From Cellulomonas fimi (GTDB taxonomy: Bacteria; Actinomycetota; Actinomycetes; Actinomycetales; Cellulomonadaceae), in the NCBI RefSeq assembly GCF_028583725.1, contig NZ_CP110680.1:1736001-1800000 (forward strand): a stretch of DNA of 64,000 nt, given 5' to 3'. The notes under the pieces are model-generated. The model did not search any database. It was not told the DNA's origin and worked only from the letters and a program-made list of their open reading frames with translations. Both the position numbers and the translations under genes were made by a program. Every line of letters begins with the position of its first letter. Positions within the stretch are counted from its first letter, which is position 1. Shown piece after piece: positions 30,358 to 38,491 of this stretch.

Positions 30358-30363
30358 GACCCG

Positions 30364-31095
30364 GTGAGCCTCTACCGCGACGAGGCGATCGTGCTGCGCA
30401 CCCACAAGCTCGGTGAGGCCGACCGCATCGTGACCCTGCTGACGCGCAGCCACGGCAAGGTGCGCGCCGTCGGCAAGGGCGTGCGCCGCACGTCGTCGCG
30501 CTTCGGCTCGCGGCTCGAGCCGTTCATGCACGTCGACGTGCAGCTCTCCACGGGCCGCTCGCTCGACATCGTCACGCAGGCCGAGACGCTCGGCGCGTAC
30601 GGCCGCCCGGTCTGCGAGGACTACACGCTCTACACGGCCGGGACTGTGATGCTCGAGACCGCCGAGCGGCTCGTCGAGGCCGAGCACGAGCCCGCGCTGC
30701 AGCAGTACTGGCTGCTCGTCGGCGCGGTCCGCGCGCTCGCGACCCGTGAGCACACGCCCGGCCTCGTCCTCGACTCCTACCTGCTCCGGGCCCTCGCGGT
30801 CGCCGGGTGGGCGCCGTCGTTCACCGACTGCGCGCGCTGCGGCGAGCCCGGCCCGCACCACGCGTTCGCGGTCGCGTCCGGCGGGGCTGTGTGCGGCGCG
30901 TGTCGCCCGCCCGGCGCCGCCGCCCCCGCGCCCGAGACGTTCGCGCTGCTCGCCGCGCTGCTCGCGGGGGACTGGTCGGTGGCCGACGCGAGCGCCGAGC
31001 GGCACCGCGGCGAGGGCAACGGCCTCGTCGCGGCGTTCTGCCAGTTCCACCTGGAACGCCAGCTCCGCTCCCTGCCTCTGGTCGAGCGCGTCTGA
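30364..31095 (+). CDS. recO: DNA repair protein RecO
   Basis: A 243-residue RecO, which with RecR helps load RecA on SSB-covered DNA in the RecFOR pathway. The N-terminal OB fold begins [20 protein letters not shown] and is followed by the helical domain. The zinc site is CARCGEPG with CGACRPP around residues 158 and 178. The GTG start agrees with the family N-terminus and with the leaderless promoter. It sits upstream of uppS, as in other actinobacteria. Confidence 0.95.
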   Translation: MSLYRDEAIVLRTHKLGEADRIVTLLTRSHGKVRAVGKGVRRTSSRFGSRLEPFMHVDVQLSTGRSLDIVTQAETLGAYGRPVCEDYTLYTAGTVMLETAERLVEAEHEPALQQYWLLVGAVRALATREHTPGLVLDSYLLRALAVAGWAPSFTDCARCGEPGPHHAFAVASGGAVCGACRPPGAAAPAPETFALLAALLAGDWSVADASAERHRGEGNGLVAAFCQFHLERQLRSLPLVERV

Positions 31096-31115
31096 CGACC
31101 GGGCCGGCCGACGGT

Positions 31116-31143
31116 TCCGGCACTCCGGCCGACGTGTGCCGGA
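31116..31143 (+). terminator. Stem-loop after recO
   Basis: TCCGGCAC pairs perfectly with GTGCCGGA across a 12-base loop, 20 bases after the recO stop and before the uppS promoter. Confidence 0.5.
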
Positions 31144-31201
31144 CCTGTGCTCCCGCTGGTCGGGGCCGGTGACGCCGCGTCGACGTGACCCCGGCAGCGG
31201 G

Positions 31202-31207
31202 CAGAAT
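31202..31207 (+). promoter_or_regulatory. Leaderless -10 box for uppS
   Basis: CAGAAT ends seven bases before the GTG at 31215. The same AGAATGACC string is seen before recO. It decides the uppS start: the in-frame ATG at 31206 would lie inside the promoter. Confidence 0.5.
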
Positions 31208-31214
31208 GACCGTC

Positions 31215-32003
31215 GTGCCGACTCCTGTGCCCCCGTACCCGCACCCGTCCGGGGAGCGTGCCCCGGCGATCCCGAAGCAGTTCGTGCCGAAGCACGTGGC
31301 CGTCGTCATGGACGGCAACGGGCGGTGGGCGAACGCGCGCGGGCTGCCGCGGACCGAGGGGCACCGGGCCGGGGAGGCGTCGCTGCTCGACGTCGTCGCG
31401 GGCGCGATCGAGATCGGCGTCGAGTACGTGAGCGCGTACGCGTTCTCGACGGAGAACTGGTCGCGCTCGCCCGACGAGGTGCGGTTCCTCATGGGGTTCA
31501 ACCGCGACGTGCTGCGGCGACGCCGGGACCTCATGAACTCGTGGGGCGTGCGCGTGCGGTGGGCGGGCCGGCGCCCGCGGCTGTGGCGGTCGGTCATCTC
31601 CGAGCTCGAGGAGGCCGAGCAGCTCACGAAGGACAACACGACGTGCACGCTCACGATGTGCGTCAACTACGGCGGGCGCGCCGAGATCGCCGACGCCGCG
31701 CAGGCGATCGCGCGCGAGGTCGCCGCGGGGCGGCTCAAGCCGGACCGGATCAACGAGAAGACGTTCGCGCGCTACCTCGACGAGCCGGACCTGCCCGACG
31801 TGGACCTGTTCCTGCGGTCGTCCGGGGAGCAGCGCACGTCGAACTTCATGCTCTGGCAGGCCGCGTACGCCGAGCTCGTGTTCCTCGACGAGCCGTGGCC
31901 CGACGTGGACCGGCGGCACCTGTGGCGCGCGGTCGAGACCTACGCCCGACGCGACCGCCGGTACGGGGGAGCGGTCGACAAGCCCGGGGGCACGCCCGCC
32001 TGA
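31215..32003 (+). CDS. uppS: Isoprenyl transferase (polyprenyl diphosphate synthase, UppS family)
   Basis: A 262-residue cis-prenyltransferase that makes the long-chain polyprenyl diphosphate carrier (C50 decaprenyl in many actinobacteria) for peptidoglycan and other envelope polymers. Motifs: [20 protein letters not shown], with the catalytic Asp, [25 protein letters not shown] and the C-terminal [19 protein letters not shown]. The GTG at 31215 is chosen because CAGAAT seven bases upstream looks like a leaderless promoter; ATG 31206 and GTG 31185 are alternatives that add only unconserved residues. The product chain length cannot be read with certainty. Confidence 0.94.
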   Translation: MPTPVPPYPHPSGERAPAIPKQFVPKHVAVVMDGNGRWANARGLPRTEGHRAGEASLLDVVAGAIEIGVEYVSAYAFSTENWSRSPDEVRFLMGFNRDVLRRRRDLMNSWGVRVRWAGRRPRLWRSVISELEEAEQLTKDNTTCTLTMCVNYGGRAEIADAAQAIAREVAAGRLKPDRINEKTFARYLDEPDLPDVDLFLRSSGEQRTSNFMLWQAAYAELVFLDEPWPDVDRRHLWRAVETYARRDRRYGGAVDKPGGTPA

Positions 32004-32084
32004 TCCCGCGGCACCGTCGGCAGCGTGAGGCCTGGGACTGCGCCCGAGACGCCCCTCACCTGCGTCGATGTCGGAGGGAGCCGC

Positions 32085-32090
32085 TACGGT
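32085..32090 (+). promoter_or_regulatory. Leaderless -10 box for the VOC gene
   Basis: TACGGT ends seven bases before the ATG at 32098. Confidence 0.5.
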
Positions 32091-32097
32091 TCCGGCC

Positions 32098-32460
32098 ATG
32101 ACGCTGCGACCCGCGATGGTGACCTTCGACACGCTCGACGCGACGACGCTCGCGGACTGGTGGGCCCGGCAGACGGGCGGCACCGTGCGCGACGACAGTG
32201 ACGGCTGGTACGTCATGGTCATGCCGTCCGCCGCGGGCGGGCCGGTGCTCGCGTTCCAGAAGGTGCCCGACCCGACGCCCGGCAAGAACCGCCTGCACGT
32301 CGACCTCGCGGCGGCGGACCGCGACGCCGAGGTCGAGCGGCTGCTCGGCGACGGCGCGACGCTGGTCGGCCGGCACGAGCACGAGGGCTTCCAGTGGGTC
32401 GTGCTCGCGGACCCGGACGGTAACCAGTTCTGCGTCTCGCAGGAGCACACGGCGTCCTGA
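32098..32460 (+). CDS. VOC-superfamily (glyoxalase-like) protein
   Basis: A 120-residue single-module protein of the vicinal oxygen chelate fold. Features are the first-strand MVTFDTLDATTLADWWARQ, the central NRLHVDLAAADRDAEVERLL and the final VVLADPDGNQFCVSQ. The family includes glyoxalases, resistance proteins and many uncharacterised enzymes; this short glyoxalase-like subtype has no firm substrate. It stands alone between uppS and a convergent gene. The start is taken from the leaderless promoter. Confidence 0.8.
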   Translation: MTLRPAMVTFDTLDATTLADWWARQTGGTVRDDSDGWYVMVMPSAAGGPVLAFQKVPDPTPGKNRLHVDLAAADRDAEVERLLGDGATLVGRHEHEGFQWVVLADPDGNQFCVSQEHTAS

Positions 32461-32480
32461 CGGCCACGGCCGGGGTCGGG

Positions 32481-33068
32481 TCAGGCGTCGCTCTCGGCCG
32501 CGTGCCGACCGGGGTGGGCGGGGTGCTCGTCGGCGGTCGCGGCGTTGCGCTGGAGGCGGCGGCGGACGACCCACCCGATCGCGACCGCGAGCAGCAGCAC
32601 GACGGCGACGCCCGCGACGGGTGAGGCGACGAACAGCCGCACGCCCGCCCAGACGGCACCAAAGCCGACGGTCGCCCAGATCATCGCCCAGGCGATCGAC
32701 CCGGGGATGGACGCGATGGTGAACCGCAGGTAGCGCATGCGGATCAGGCCCGCCGACGCGAACACCGCCGTCTGCAGGCCGACGGTCAGGTAGGCGAGCG
32801 TGACCGCGACGGCGCCCCAGCGGCGCACGAGGTCGAGCCCGCGCTGCGCGGCGCGCGTGCTGGTCCAGCGCTCGAGGTGCTGGATCGTCGAGCGCCACCA
32901 GGCGAACCCGCGGTCGGACTCGTGCACGTACTGGGCGCCGCGCGTGACGCCACGCCCGGCCCAGTAGGTCGCGTGCGAGCGGGCGAGCACGATGAAGAAC
33001 AGCAGGACGACGGCGATGCCGACGGGCACGGTCGCGAGCCCGAATGCCGCGATGGGGTCGTCGTCCAC
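32481..33068 (-). CDS. Small membrane protein, DedA/VTT-like
   Basis: A 195-residue membrane protein with about four hydrophobic segments (VPVGIAVVLLFFIVLARS, AVTLAYLTVGLQTAVFASAG, SIPGSIAWAMIWATVGFGAVW, GVAVVLLLAVAIGWVVRRR). The middle FASAGLIRMRYLRFTIASIP region recalls the C-terminal half of DedA/VTT scramblase-like proteins, but the protein is short and the match is only partial. The GTG start comes from a leaderless promoter whose -10 overlaps the stop of znuB. The function is unknown; envelope lipid transport is a guess from the family. Confidence 0.6.
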   Translation of the reverse strand: MDDDPIAAFGLATVPVGIAVVLLFFIVLARSHATYWAGRGVTRGAQYVHESDRGFAWWRSTIQHLERWTSTRAAQRGLDLVRRWGAVAVTLAYLTVGLQTAVFASAGLIRMRYLRFTIASIPGSIAWAMIWATVGFGAVWAGVRLFVASPVAGVAVVLLLAVAIGWVVRRRLQRNAATADEHPAHPGRHAAESDA

Positions 33069-33075
33069 GCGCCCG

Positions 33076-33081
33076 ATCCTA
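33076..33081 (-). promoter_or_regulatory. Leaderless -10 box inside the znuB stop
   Basis: On the minus strand TAGGAT is the -10, seven bases before the GTG at 33068. Its first three bases are the TAG stop of znuB. Confidence 0.5.
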
Positions 33082-34113
33082 GGTCGCGCGGGGTCCGCCG
33101 GCCGGGTCGTCGGTCCCGGCGGCGGGCCCGGCGGTGGGCGCGGCGTGCGTCGGCGCGGCGGCCGTCGCAGGTCCGGCGGGCGCCGGGACCGGGTCGTCGC
33201 ACACGTCGTCGACGATGAGCACGTCGTCGACCATGTCGGGGTGCGGGTCGTCGTCGTGCGGGTGTCGACGCTGGAGCGCGGGTCGCAGTGCCGCGGCGAC
33301 GGTGTAGACGGCGATGGCGAGGACGACGATCGTCGCGCCCGGCGGGATGTCCTGCCAGTACGTGAGGCCGAGGCCGACGACGCTGACGACCACGCCGATG
33401 ACGCTCGCGAGCGTCATGGTGCGGCCGAACGACCGCGCGTAGAGCTGGGCGATCGCGACGGGCACGATCATGAGCGCGCTGACCAGCAGCAGGCCGACGA
33501 CGCGCATCGCGATCGTCACGGTGAGGGCGGCGATCGTCGCGACGAGCATCGACAGGAGCCGCACGGGCATGCCGCTCGCGCGCGCGAACTCCTCGTCGTG
33601 GCTCACGGCGAACAGCGCGGTGCGCAGCCCGAGGCCGACGCCGAGCACGAGCGCGGCGAGCGCGACGGTCCACCACAGGTCGGTGGTCGAGACGGTCGAG
33701 ATCGACCCGAACAGGTAGCTGATGAGGTTGGCGTTGGTGCCGCCGGCGACCTTGATGAGCAGCACGCCGCCCGCGATGCCGCCGTAGAACATGAGCGCGA
33801 GCGCGAGGTCGCCGCTGGTGCGGCCCCGCTCGCGCACGAGCTCGATGACGATCGACCCGACGACGGCCGCGACGACGGCTCCCGGGACGGCCAGCGCGTC
33901 CTGTGGCACGAGCCCGGCCCACGACCCGACGAGCCAGCCGAGCGCGACACCGGTGAGCGCGACGTGCCCGATGCCGTCGCCCATGAGGGCCATGCGCCGC
34001 TGCACGAGGAACGTCCCGACCACGGGTGCGGCGGCGCCGACGAGCACCGCGGCGAGCAGCGCGCGCTGCATGAGCGGCGACGTGAGCATCTCGACGACCA
34101 GGTCCCAGGTCAC
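33079..34113 (-). CDS. znuB: Zinc ABC transporter permease
   Basis: A 344-residue permease of the ABC-3 metal family with eight or so membrane helices over residues 12-280 (QRALLAAVLVGAAAPVVGTF; MALMGDGIGHVALTGVALG is the characteristic cytosolic loop). The last 60 residues form a hydrophilic tail containing HPHDDDPHP and a Pro/Ala-rich stretch, an unusual extension that could bind metal. It starts at a GTG overlapping the znuC stop. With znuA and znuC it imports zinc, or possibly manganese; zinc is favoured by the Zur-type operator. Confidence 0.92.
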   Translation of the reverse strand: MTWDLVVEMLTSPLMQRALLAAVLVGAAAPVVGTFLVQRRMALMGDGIGHVALTGVALGWLVGSWAGLVPQDALAVPGAVVAAVVGSIVIELVRERGRTSGDLALALMFYGGIAGGVLLIKVAGGTNANLISYLFGSISTVSTTDLWWTVALAALVLGVGLGLRTALFAVSHDEEFARASGMPVRLLSMLVATIAALTVTIAMRVVGLLLVSALMIVPVAIAQLYARSFGRTMTLASVIGVVVSVVGLGLTYWQDIPPGATIVVLAIAVYTVAAALRPALQRRHPHDDDPHPDMVDDVLIVDDVCDDPVPAPAGPATAAAPTHAAPTAGPAAGTDDPAGGPRAT

Positions 34114-34901
34114 GGGGTCACCTCCACGGTGATCGTGGGGCCGGTCGGCGGCGGCTCGGGGTCGGGGTGCGCGTGCGTGTGGTCGTGATCGGCGTGCGCG
34201 TGCTCGGGTCGCGCCGCGGGCGGTGGCCCGTCGTGCGCGACGCGGCCGTGCCGCAGGACGACGGCCCGCTGGATGAGCCCGGCGAACGGCCCGAGCTCGT
34301 GGAGGATCACGACGACGGTCGTGCCGGCCGCGTGCAGCCGCGCGACGGTGTCGACGAACGTCGCCTGGGTGGGGATGTCGATGCCGGACGTCGGCTCGTC
34401 GAGCACGAGCAGGTCGGGGTCGCGGACGAGCGCGCGGGCGATGAGGACGCGCTGCTGCTGGCCGCCCGACATCTCCTGGACCCGCTGGTGCGCACGGTCG
34501 GCGAGCCCGACGGACTCGAGCGCGGCGAGCGCGCGGCGGCGGCCTCCGTGCGCCGGGCGCAGCCGGCGCCCGTGCAGCAGGCCGGACGTGACGACCTCGA
34601 GCGCGGTCGCGGGCATGCCGGACGCGGCGGGCATGCGCTGCGGGACGTAGCCGACGCGGTGCCACGGGGCGGACGGGCCGAGCGGTGCGCCGAACAGCCG
34701 CACGCTGCCCGCGCTCGTCGGGACGACGCCCAGCAGCGCGCGGACGAGCGTGGACTTGCCGGACCCGTTGGCGCCGAGCAGCGCGAGCACCTGGCCCGGC
34801 TCGACCGCGAGGTCGACGCCGGCGAGGATGCGGCGCCCGCCGAGCGTGACGTCGAGGCCCGTCGCCTCGACGGCGAGCGGGGTGGTGGTGCGGGGGGTCA
34901 C
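34110..34901 (-). CDS. znuC: Zinc ABC transporter ATP-binding protein
   Basis: A 263-residue ABC ATPase with Walker A LLGANGSGKSTLVRALLG, Q-loop YVPQRM, signature MSGGQQQRVLIARAL, Walker B LLVLDEPTSGID and the switch His in ILHELG. The C-terminus carries a His/Asp-rich tail (HAHADHDHTHAHPDPEP), a likely zinc-buffering segment. GTGA overlaps join it to znuA upstream and znuB downstream. Confidence 0.94.
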   Translation of the reverse strand: MTPRTTTPLAVEATGLDVTLGGRRILAGVDLAVEPGQVLALLGANGSGKSTLVRALLGVVPTSAGSVRLFGAPLGPSAPWHRVGYVPQRMPAASGMPATALEVVTSGLLHGRRLRPAHGGRRRALAALESVGLADRAHQRVQEMSGGQQQRVLIARALVRDPDLLVLDEPTSGIDIPTQATFVDTVARLHAAGTTVVVILHELGPFAGLIQRAVVLRHGRVAHDGPPPAARPEHAHADHDHTHAHPDPEPPPTGPTITVEVTP

Positions 34902-35827
34902 GAGCAGGACAATGCCACGCGCAGCGCCTCGAGGTTGTCCTCGGCGACGGAGAAGTAGTCCGCGTCCTCGTCGGCGAGGCCCTCGATCGGGTCGAGCACG
35001 GCGGTGTCGACCCCGAGGTCCGCGGCGAGCGTCTCGGCGACCTTGGGGCTGACGAGCGTCTCGAAGAAGATCGTCGTGACGCCCTCCTGCTCGACGACGT
35101 CGGACACCTCGGCCAGGCGCGCGGGCGACGGCTCCGCCTCGGGGTCGATGCCGGAGATCCCGACCTCGTGCAGGTCGTACCGGTCGGCGAGGTAGCCGAA
35201 CGCGGTGTGCGACGTGACGAACGTGCGGATCGAGCACTCCGCGAGGCCCGCCTGGTACGCCTCGTCGAGCGCGGCGAACCGCTCGGCCAGCGCGGCCGCG
35301 TTGGCGGCGAACTCGTCGGCGCCGTCGGGGTCGAGCGCGGTGAGCTGCTCGGCGACCGCGTCGGCGACGGCGGGCATGCGGCTCGGGTCGAGCCAGAAGT
35401 GCGGGTCGAGCCCGCCGTGGTCGTGGTCGTCGCCCTCCTCGTGCTCGTGCTCGTGGCCCTCGTCCGAGAGGAGCGGCGTGACGTCGGCGGCGTCGAGCAC
35501 GTGCTGCGGGGCGGTCTGGGCGACGGCGTCGTCGACCGCGGCCTGGAAGCCGGACAGGTAGACGACCAGGTCGGCGGTGTCGAGGTGCGACACCTGCGCG
35601 GGGGAGAGCTCGACGTCGTGCGGCTCGGCGCCGGGAGGGGTGAGCGACTCGACGTTCACGCGGTCGCCGCCGACCTCCTGGGCGACCATCTGCAGCGGGT
35701 AGAACGACGCGAGCACCTGGACGGTGTCACCGTCCGCCGCGGCGGTGGACCCGCACCCGGCGAGCAGCGCGGGCAGCGCGAGGGCGGGCACGACGAGGAG
35801 GGGGCGCCGGGGGCGGGCGAAGAGCAT
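34898..35827 (-). CDS. znuA: Zinc-binding lipoprotein of the ABC transporter
   Basis: A 309-residue cluster A-I metal-binding protein. The N-terminus is a lipoprotein signal with lipobox LLAGC at about residue 24. Metal ligands include His in PGAEPHDVELSP and the DPHFWLDP block, and the acidic-histidine loop GHEHEHEEGDDHDHGG typical of zinc-specific ZnuA. The later VTSHTAFGYLADRY and TIFFETLVSPKVAE motifs are intact. The start is the ATG seven bases after a -10 GAGAAT; an upstream in-frame GTG would lie in the promoter. Zinc limitation should derepress it through the Zur-like site at the start codon. Confidence 0.93.
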   Translation of the reverse strand: MLFARPRRPLLVVPALALPALLAGCGSTAAADGDTVQVLASFYPLQMVAQEVGGDRVNVESLTPPGAEPHDVELSPAQVSHLDTADLVVYLSGFQAAVDDAVAQTAPQHVLDAADVTPLLSDEGHEHEHEEGDDHDHGGLDPHFWLDPSRMPAVADAVAEQLTALDPDGADEFAANAAALAERFAALDEAYQAGLAECSIRTFVTSHTAFGYLADRYDLHEVGISGIDPEAEPSPARLAEVSDVVEQEGVTTIFFETLVSPKVAETLAADLGVDTAVLDPIEGLADEDADYFSVAEDNLEALRVALSCS

Positions 35828-35841
35828 GACGATCATTCTCA
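35827..35841 (-). promoter_or_regulatory. Zur-type operator of znuABC
   Basis: TGAGAATGATCGTCA on the minus strand matches the actinobacterial Zur box pattern TGAnAATnATnnTCA with palindromic ends. It overlaps the -10 box and the start codon of znuA, the right place for repression. Confidence 0.65.
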
Positions 35842-35863
35842 GTTGAACGAGAACCGTTGTCAA
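35835..35863 (-). promoter_or_regulatory. znuA promoter
   Basis: TTGACA (35858-35863) and GAGAAT (35835-35840) are exactly 17 bases apart on the minus strand, the best sigma-70-like match in the window. The -10 is seven bases from the ATG, so the mRNA is leaderless. Confidence 0.7.
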
Positions 35864-35895
35864 AAACGCGGTGCGGCGCGGTGGCCCGGGGCCGG

Positions 35896-35901
35896 TAGCC
35901 T
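35896..35901 (+). promoter_or_regulatory. Probable -10 box of glyS
   Basis: TAGCCT fits TANNNT and would give a leader of about 80 bases before the GTG of glyS. No T-box consensus is present in that leader. Confidence 0.4.
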
Positions 35902-35913
35902 GGGGACTCGCCT

Positions 35914-35933
35914 GCCGTGGCACCCGCCACGGC
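35914..35933 (+). other. Hairpin in the glyS leader
   Basis: GCCGTGGC and GCCACGGC form a perfect eight-base-pair stem with a four-base loop near the start of the glyS transcript. The role is unknown; it may stabilise the mRNA. Confidence 0.45.
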
Positions 35934-35988
35934 CCCCACCGCCCGCGACACCCAGCCGTGGGCGCCTCACGCACTGGAGTGATCGCTC

Positions 35989-37374
35989 GTGGCCGCACCT
36001 TCCCGTCTGGACGCCGTCGTCTCCCTGGCCAAGCGCCGGGGCTTCGTGTTCCCCAGCGGTGAGATCTACGGAGGCACGCGCTCCGCGTGGGACTACGGCC
36101 CGCTCGGCGTCGAGCTCAAGGAGAACATCAAGCGCCAGTGGTGGCGTGCGATGGTCACCCGCCGTGACGACATCGTCGGCCTCGACTCGTCCGTGATCCT
36201 GCCCCGCCAGGTGTGGGTCGCGTCGGGCCACGTCGGCGTCTTCACCGACCCGCTCACCGAGTGCCTCTCGTGCCACAAGCGGTTCCGCGAGGACCAGATG
36301 ATCGAGGAGTTCGAGGAGCGCAAGGGCCGCGCGCCCGAGGGTGGCCTCGCCGAGATCGCGTGCCCCAACTGCGGCACCCGCGGCCAGTGGACCGAGCCGC
36401 GCGACTTCAACATGATGCTCAAGACCTACCTCGGCCCCGTCGAGGACGAGTCCGGCCTGCACTACCTGCGGCCCGAGACCGCGCAGGGCATCTTCGTGAA
36501 CTTCCAGAACGTGCTCACCGCGTCGCGCAAGAAGCCGCCGTTCGGCATCGGCCAGATCGGCAAGTCGTTCCGCAACGAGATCACGCCCGGCAACTTCATC
36601 TTCCGCACGCGCGAGTTCGAGCAGATGGAGATGGAGTTCTTCGTCGAGCCCGGCACCGACGAGACGTGGCACCAGTACTGGATCGACACGCGCACCGACT
36701 GGTACGTCGACCTCGGCATCAGCCGCGACAACCTGCGCCTCTACGAGCACCCCGCCGAGAAGCTCTCGCACTACTCGAAGCGCACGGTCGACATCGAGTA
36801 CCGGTTCGGCTTCCAGGGCAGCGAGTGGGGCGAGCTCGAGGGCATCGCGAACCGCACCGACTTCGACCTGACGACGCACACGCAGCACTCCGGCCAGGAC
36901 CTGTCGTACTTCGACCAGGCCAAGAACGAGCGCTACGTGCCGTACGTCATCGAGCCCGCCGCGGGCCTCACGCGCTCGCTCATGGCGTTCCTCGTGGAGT
37001 CCTACACGGTCGACCAGGCGCCCAACACCAAGGGCGGCGTCGACGAGCGCGTCGTGCTCAAGCTCGACCACCGCCTCGCGCCCGTCAAGGCGGCGGTCCT
37101 GCCGCTGTCCCGCAACGAGCAGCTCTCGCCGAAGGCGCGCGACCTCGCCGCCGAGCTCCGTCAGCACTGGAACGTCGACTTCGACGACGCCCAGGCGATC
37201 GGCCGCCGGTACCGCCGCCAGGACGAGATCGGCACGCCGTTCTGCATCACGGTCGACTTCGACACGCTCGAGGACCAGGCCGTGACGATCCGGCACCGCG
37301 ACGACATGACGCAGGAGCGCGTCGCGCTCGACAAGGTCGCCGGCTACCTCGCGCAGCACCTCATCGGCGCCTGA
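35989..37374 (+). CDS. glyS: Glycine-tRNA ligase
   Basis: A 461-residue class II glycyl-tRNA synthetase of the dimeric alpha2 type, not the alpha2beta2 form. It opens [20 protein letters not shown], has an inserted CLSCHKRF / CPNCGTRG four-cysteine zinc pair, motif 2 [19 protein letters not shown] and a C-terminal anticodon-binding domain with [13 protein letters not shown]. The GTG start follows GGAGTGATC weakly; the family N-terminus agrees. It is divergent from znuA, and a strong hairpin separates it from the convergent lipoprotein gene. Confidence 0.97.
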   Translation: MAAPSRLDAVVSLAKRRGFVFPSGEIYGGTRSAWDYGPLGVELKENIKRQWWRAMVTRRDDIVGLDSSVILPRQVWVASGHVGVFTDPLTECLSCHKRFREDQMIEEFEERKGRAPEGGLAEIACPNCGTRGQWTEPRDFNMMLKTYLGPVEDESGLHYLRPETAQGIFVNFQNVLTASRKKPPFGIGQIGKSFRNEITPGNFIFRTREFEQMEMEFFVEPGTDETWHQYWIDTRTDWYVDLGISRDNLRLYEHPAEKLSHYSKRTVDIEYRFGFQGSEWGELEGIANRTDFDLTTHTQHSGQDLSYFDQAKNERYVPYVIEPAAGLTRSLMAFLVESYTVDQAPNTKGGVDERVVLKLDHRLAPVKAAVLPLSRNEQLSPKARDLAAELRQHWNVDFDDAQAIGRRYRRQDEIGTPFCITVDFDTLEDQAVTIRHRDDMTQERVALDKVAGYLAQHLIGA

Positions 37375-37390
37375 CCCCACGAGCACGGTC

Positions 37391-37427
37391 GCCGGGGTGG
37401 TCGTCGCGAGCCGACGACCACCCCGGC
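37391..37427. terminator. Bidirectional terminator between glyS and the lipoprotein gene
   Basis: A perfect 16-base-pair stem (GCCGGGGTGGTCGTCG with its complement) and a five-base loop lie between the two convergent stops, so it can serve both strands. Confidence 0.8.
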
Positions 37428-37433
37428 CGCCTG

Positions 37434-38153
37434 TCAGGCCGGGGTTCGCGCCATCAGCTCCTCGACGTCCGCGAGCTCCGCGTCGCCGATGACGCACTCC
37501 CGCGGCGAGTCGGCGCTCGCGCAGCCGACAGCGCCGTCCGCGGCCGCGAAAGCGACGCCGCTCGTCGTGTCGGCGAGTCCAGACCCGCGCAGGTCGGGGA
37601 TCACCAGCACGTACCAGGAACGGTCGTCGTCCGGCAGACGGAACGTCGGCACCTCGAACGCGTGCGTCCCGCGACCGAACCCGCTCAGGACGGTGTAGAA
37701 GACGCGGGCGTCCGCGAATCTCGTGGGCACCGACCCGATCTCGACGAACGCCTCGCCGCCGATGACGCCCGTCGCGCCCGCGACGTCCGGCGCGTCCTCG
37801 CGGAGCGCCGTCGGGCCGACGACGACGGCGCCCGAGTCGGCGACGACCTCCGCCCCGTCGGCCGTCGGCCGCAAGGTCAGGTGCACGCCGCGCACGACTC
37901 CGAGGTCGAGCGACCCGACCACCGCCTCGCCCGGTGCGCGTCCGGCGACGAGCCCCGGTCCGACGACGTCGGTGTCGCCGGGCTCCGTCGAGGCGGTCGA
38001 GCCGCCCTGGTCATGGACGACGGGAGATGTCGGTGACGGGTCGGCGGCGCGGATGCCCGGCGCGATCTCCCGCGTCTGACCGTGCGGGGCGCACGCGGCG
38101 AGCAGTGCGACGGCCAGGACGGCGGCGGCGACGCGGCGGCAGACGGAGTGCAC
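37434..38153 (-). CDS. Putative exported lipoprotein of unknown function
   Basis: A 239-residue protein not recognised. It begins VHSVCRRVAAAVLAVALLAACAP in two parts: a basic start and a hydrophobic stretch ending in lipobox LLAAC, so it is likely lipid-anchored outside the cell. A Pro/Ser/Thr linker is followed by a globular beta-rich domain (VVGSLDLGVVRGVHLTLRP; FEVPTFRLPDDDRSWYVLVI) with two late cysteines (CASADSPRECVIG). The GTG at 38153 is selected because TACGGT, a leaderless -10, lies seven bases upstream; the frame continues open to 38267 but that part reads through the promoter and inverted repeat. No function is offered. Confidence 0.7.
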   Translation of the reverse strand: MHSVCRRVAAAVLAVALLAACAPHGQTREIAPGIRAADPSPTSPVVHDQGGSTASTEPGDTDVVGPGLVAGRAPGEAVVGSLDLGVVRGVHLTLRPTADGAEVVADSGAVVVGPTALREDAPDVAGATGVIGGEAFVEIGSVPTRFADARVFYTVLSGFGRGTHAFEVPTFRLPDDDRSWYVLVIPDLRGSGLADTTSGVAFAAADGAVGCASADSPRECVIGDAELADVEELMARTPA

Positions 38154-38160
38154 GCGCGAC

Positions 38161-38166
38161 ACCGTA
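38161..38166 (-). promoter_or_regulatory. Leaderless -10 box of the lipoprotein gene
   Basis: Minus-strand TACGGT ends seven bases before the GTG at 38153. Confidence 0.5.
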
Positions 38167-38170
38167 GCGA

Positions 38171-38222
38171 CGCGTCCTGCCGCAGGTGGGTCGAACGGTC
38201 CCCCTACCTGCGGCAGGACGCG
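38171..38222. repeat. Perfect 17-bp inverted repeat
   Basis: CGCGTCCTGCCGCAGGT (38171-38187) is repeated exactly in inverse at 38206-38222 with an 18-base centre. It lies immediately upstream of the lipoprotein -10 box, where an activator or repressor would bind, but it could also be a stem-loop or a mobile-element footprint. Confidence 0.75.
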
Positions 38223-38329
38223 AGCGATGTCGGCGTGGGACCGGCCGGTCGGCGCGACATCCGTCACGTCGGGAACGGTGACGGCCGGCCGTGGTCCGCC
38301 GACCCGCGCGGCGGAAGACCGACGTCGTC

Positions 38330-38491
38330 ATGACCGCCATCGCCGCCGAGCAGCTCGCGGACGCGATGCTCCGCGTGCACCGTGGCCTGCGCGTGTTCGG
38401 CCTCGCCCTCGCGGTCGAGTCGCTCGCGGTGGGCAGCAGCCCGCGACCGGCGTGGGGTCCCGGGCCGGCCGGTGCGACAATGGCCCGATGA
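38330..38491 (+). CDS. Doubtful 53-residue open frame before dus
   Basis: An ATG frame beginning MTAIAAEQLADAMLRVHRG and ending in a TGA that overlaps the dus ATG. The first 35 residues look helical and amphipathic, the rest is Pro/Gly/Ala-rich and runs through the dus promoter. No ribosome-binding site or family is seen. It may be a gene remnant or chance. Confidence 0.2.
   Translation: MTAIAAEQLADAMLRVHRGLRVFGLALAVESLAVGSSPRPAWGPGPAGATMAR
38476..38481 (+). promoter_or_regulatory. Leaderless -10 box for dus
   Basis: GACAAT ends six bases before the ATG at 38488, with no ribosome-binding site. Confidence 0.45.

Larger units (their letters stand above)
38154..38487. other. 334-base divergent intergenic region
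   Basis: It holds the lipoprotein promoter, a long perfect inverted repeat (38171-38222), a doubtful 53-codon frame and the dus promoter. Nothing else is recognised. Confidence 0.6.

Noticed and set aside
35902..35988. T-box riboswitch for glyS
   Set aside because: No T-box consensus or specifier stem could be found in the leader.
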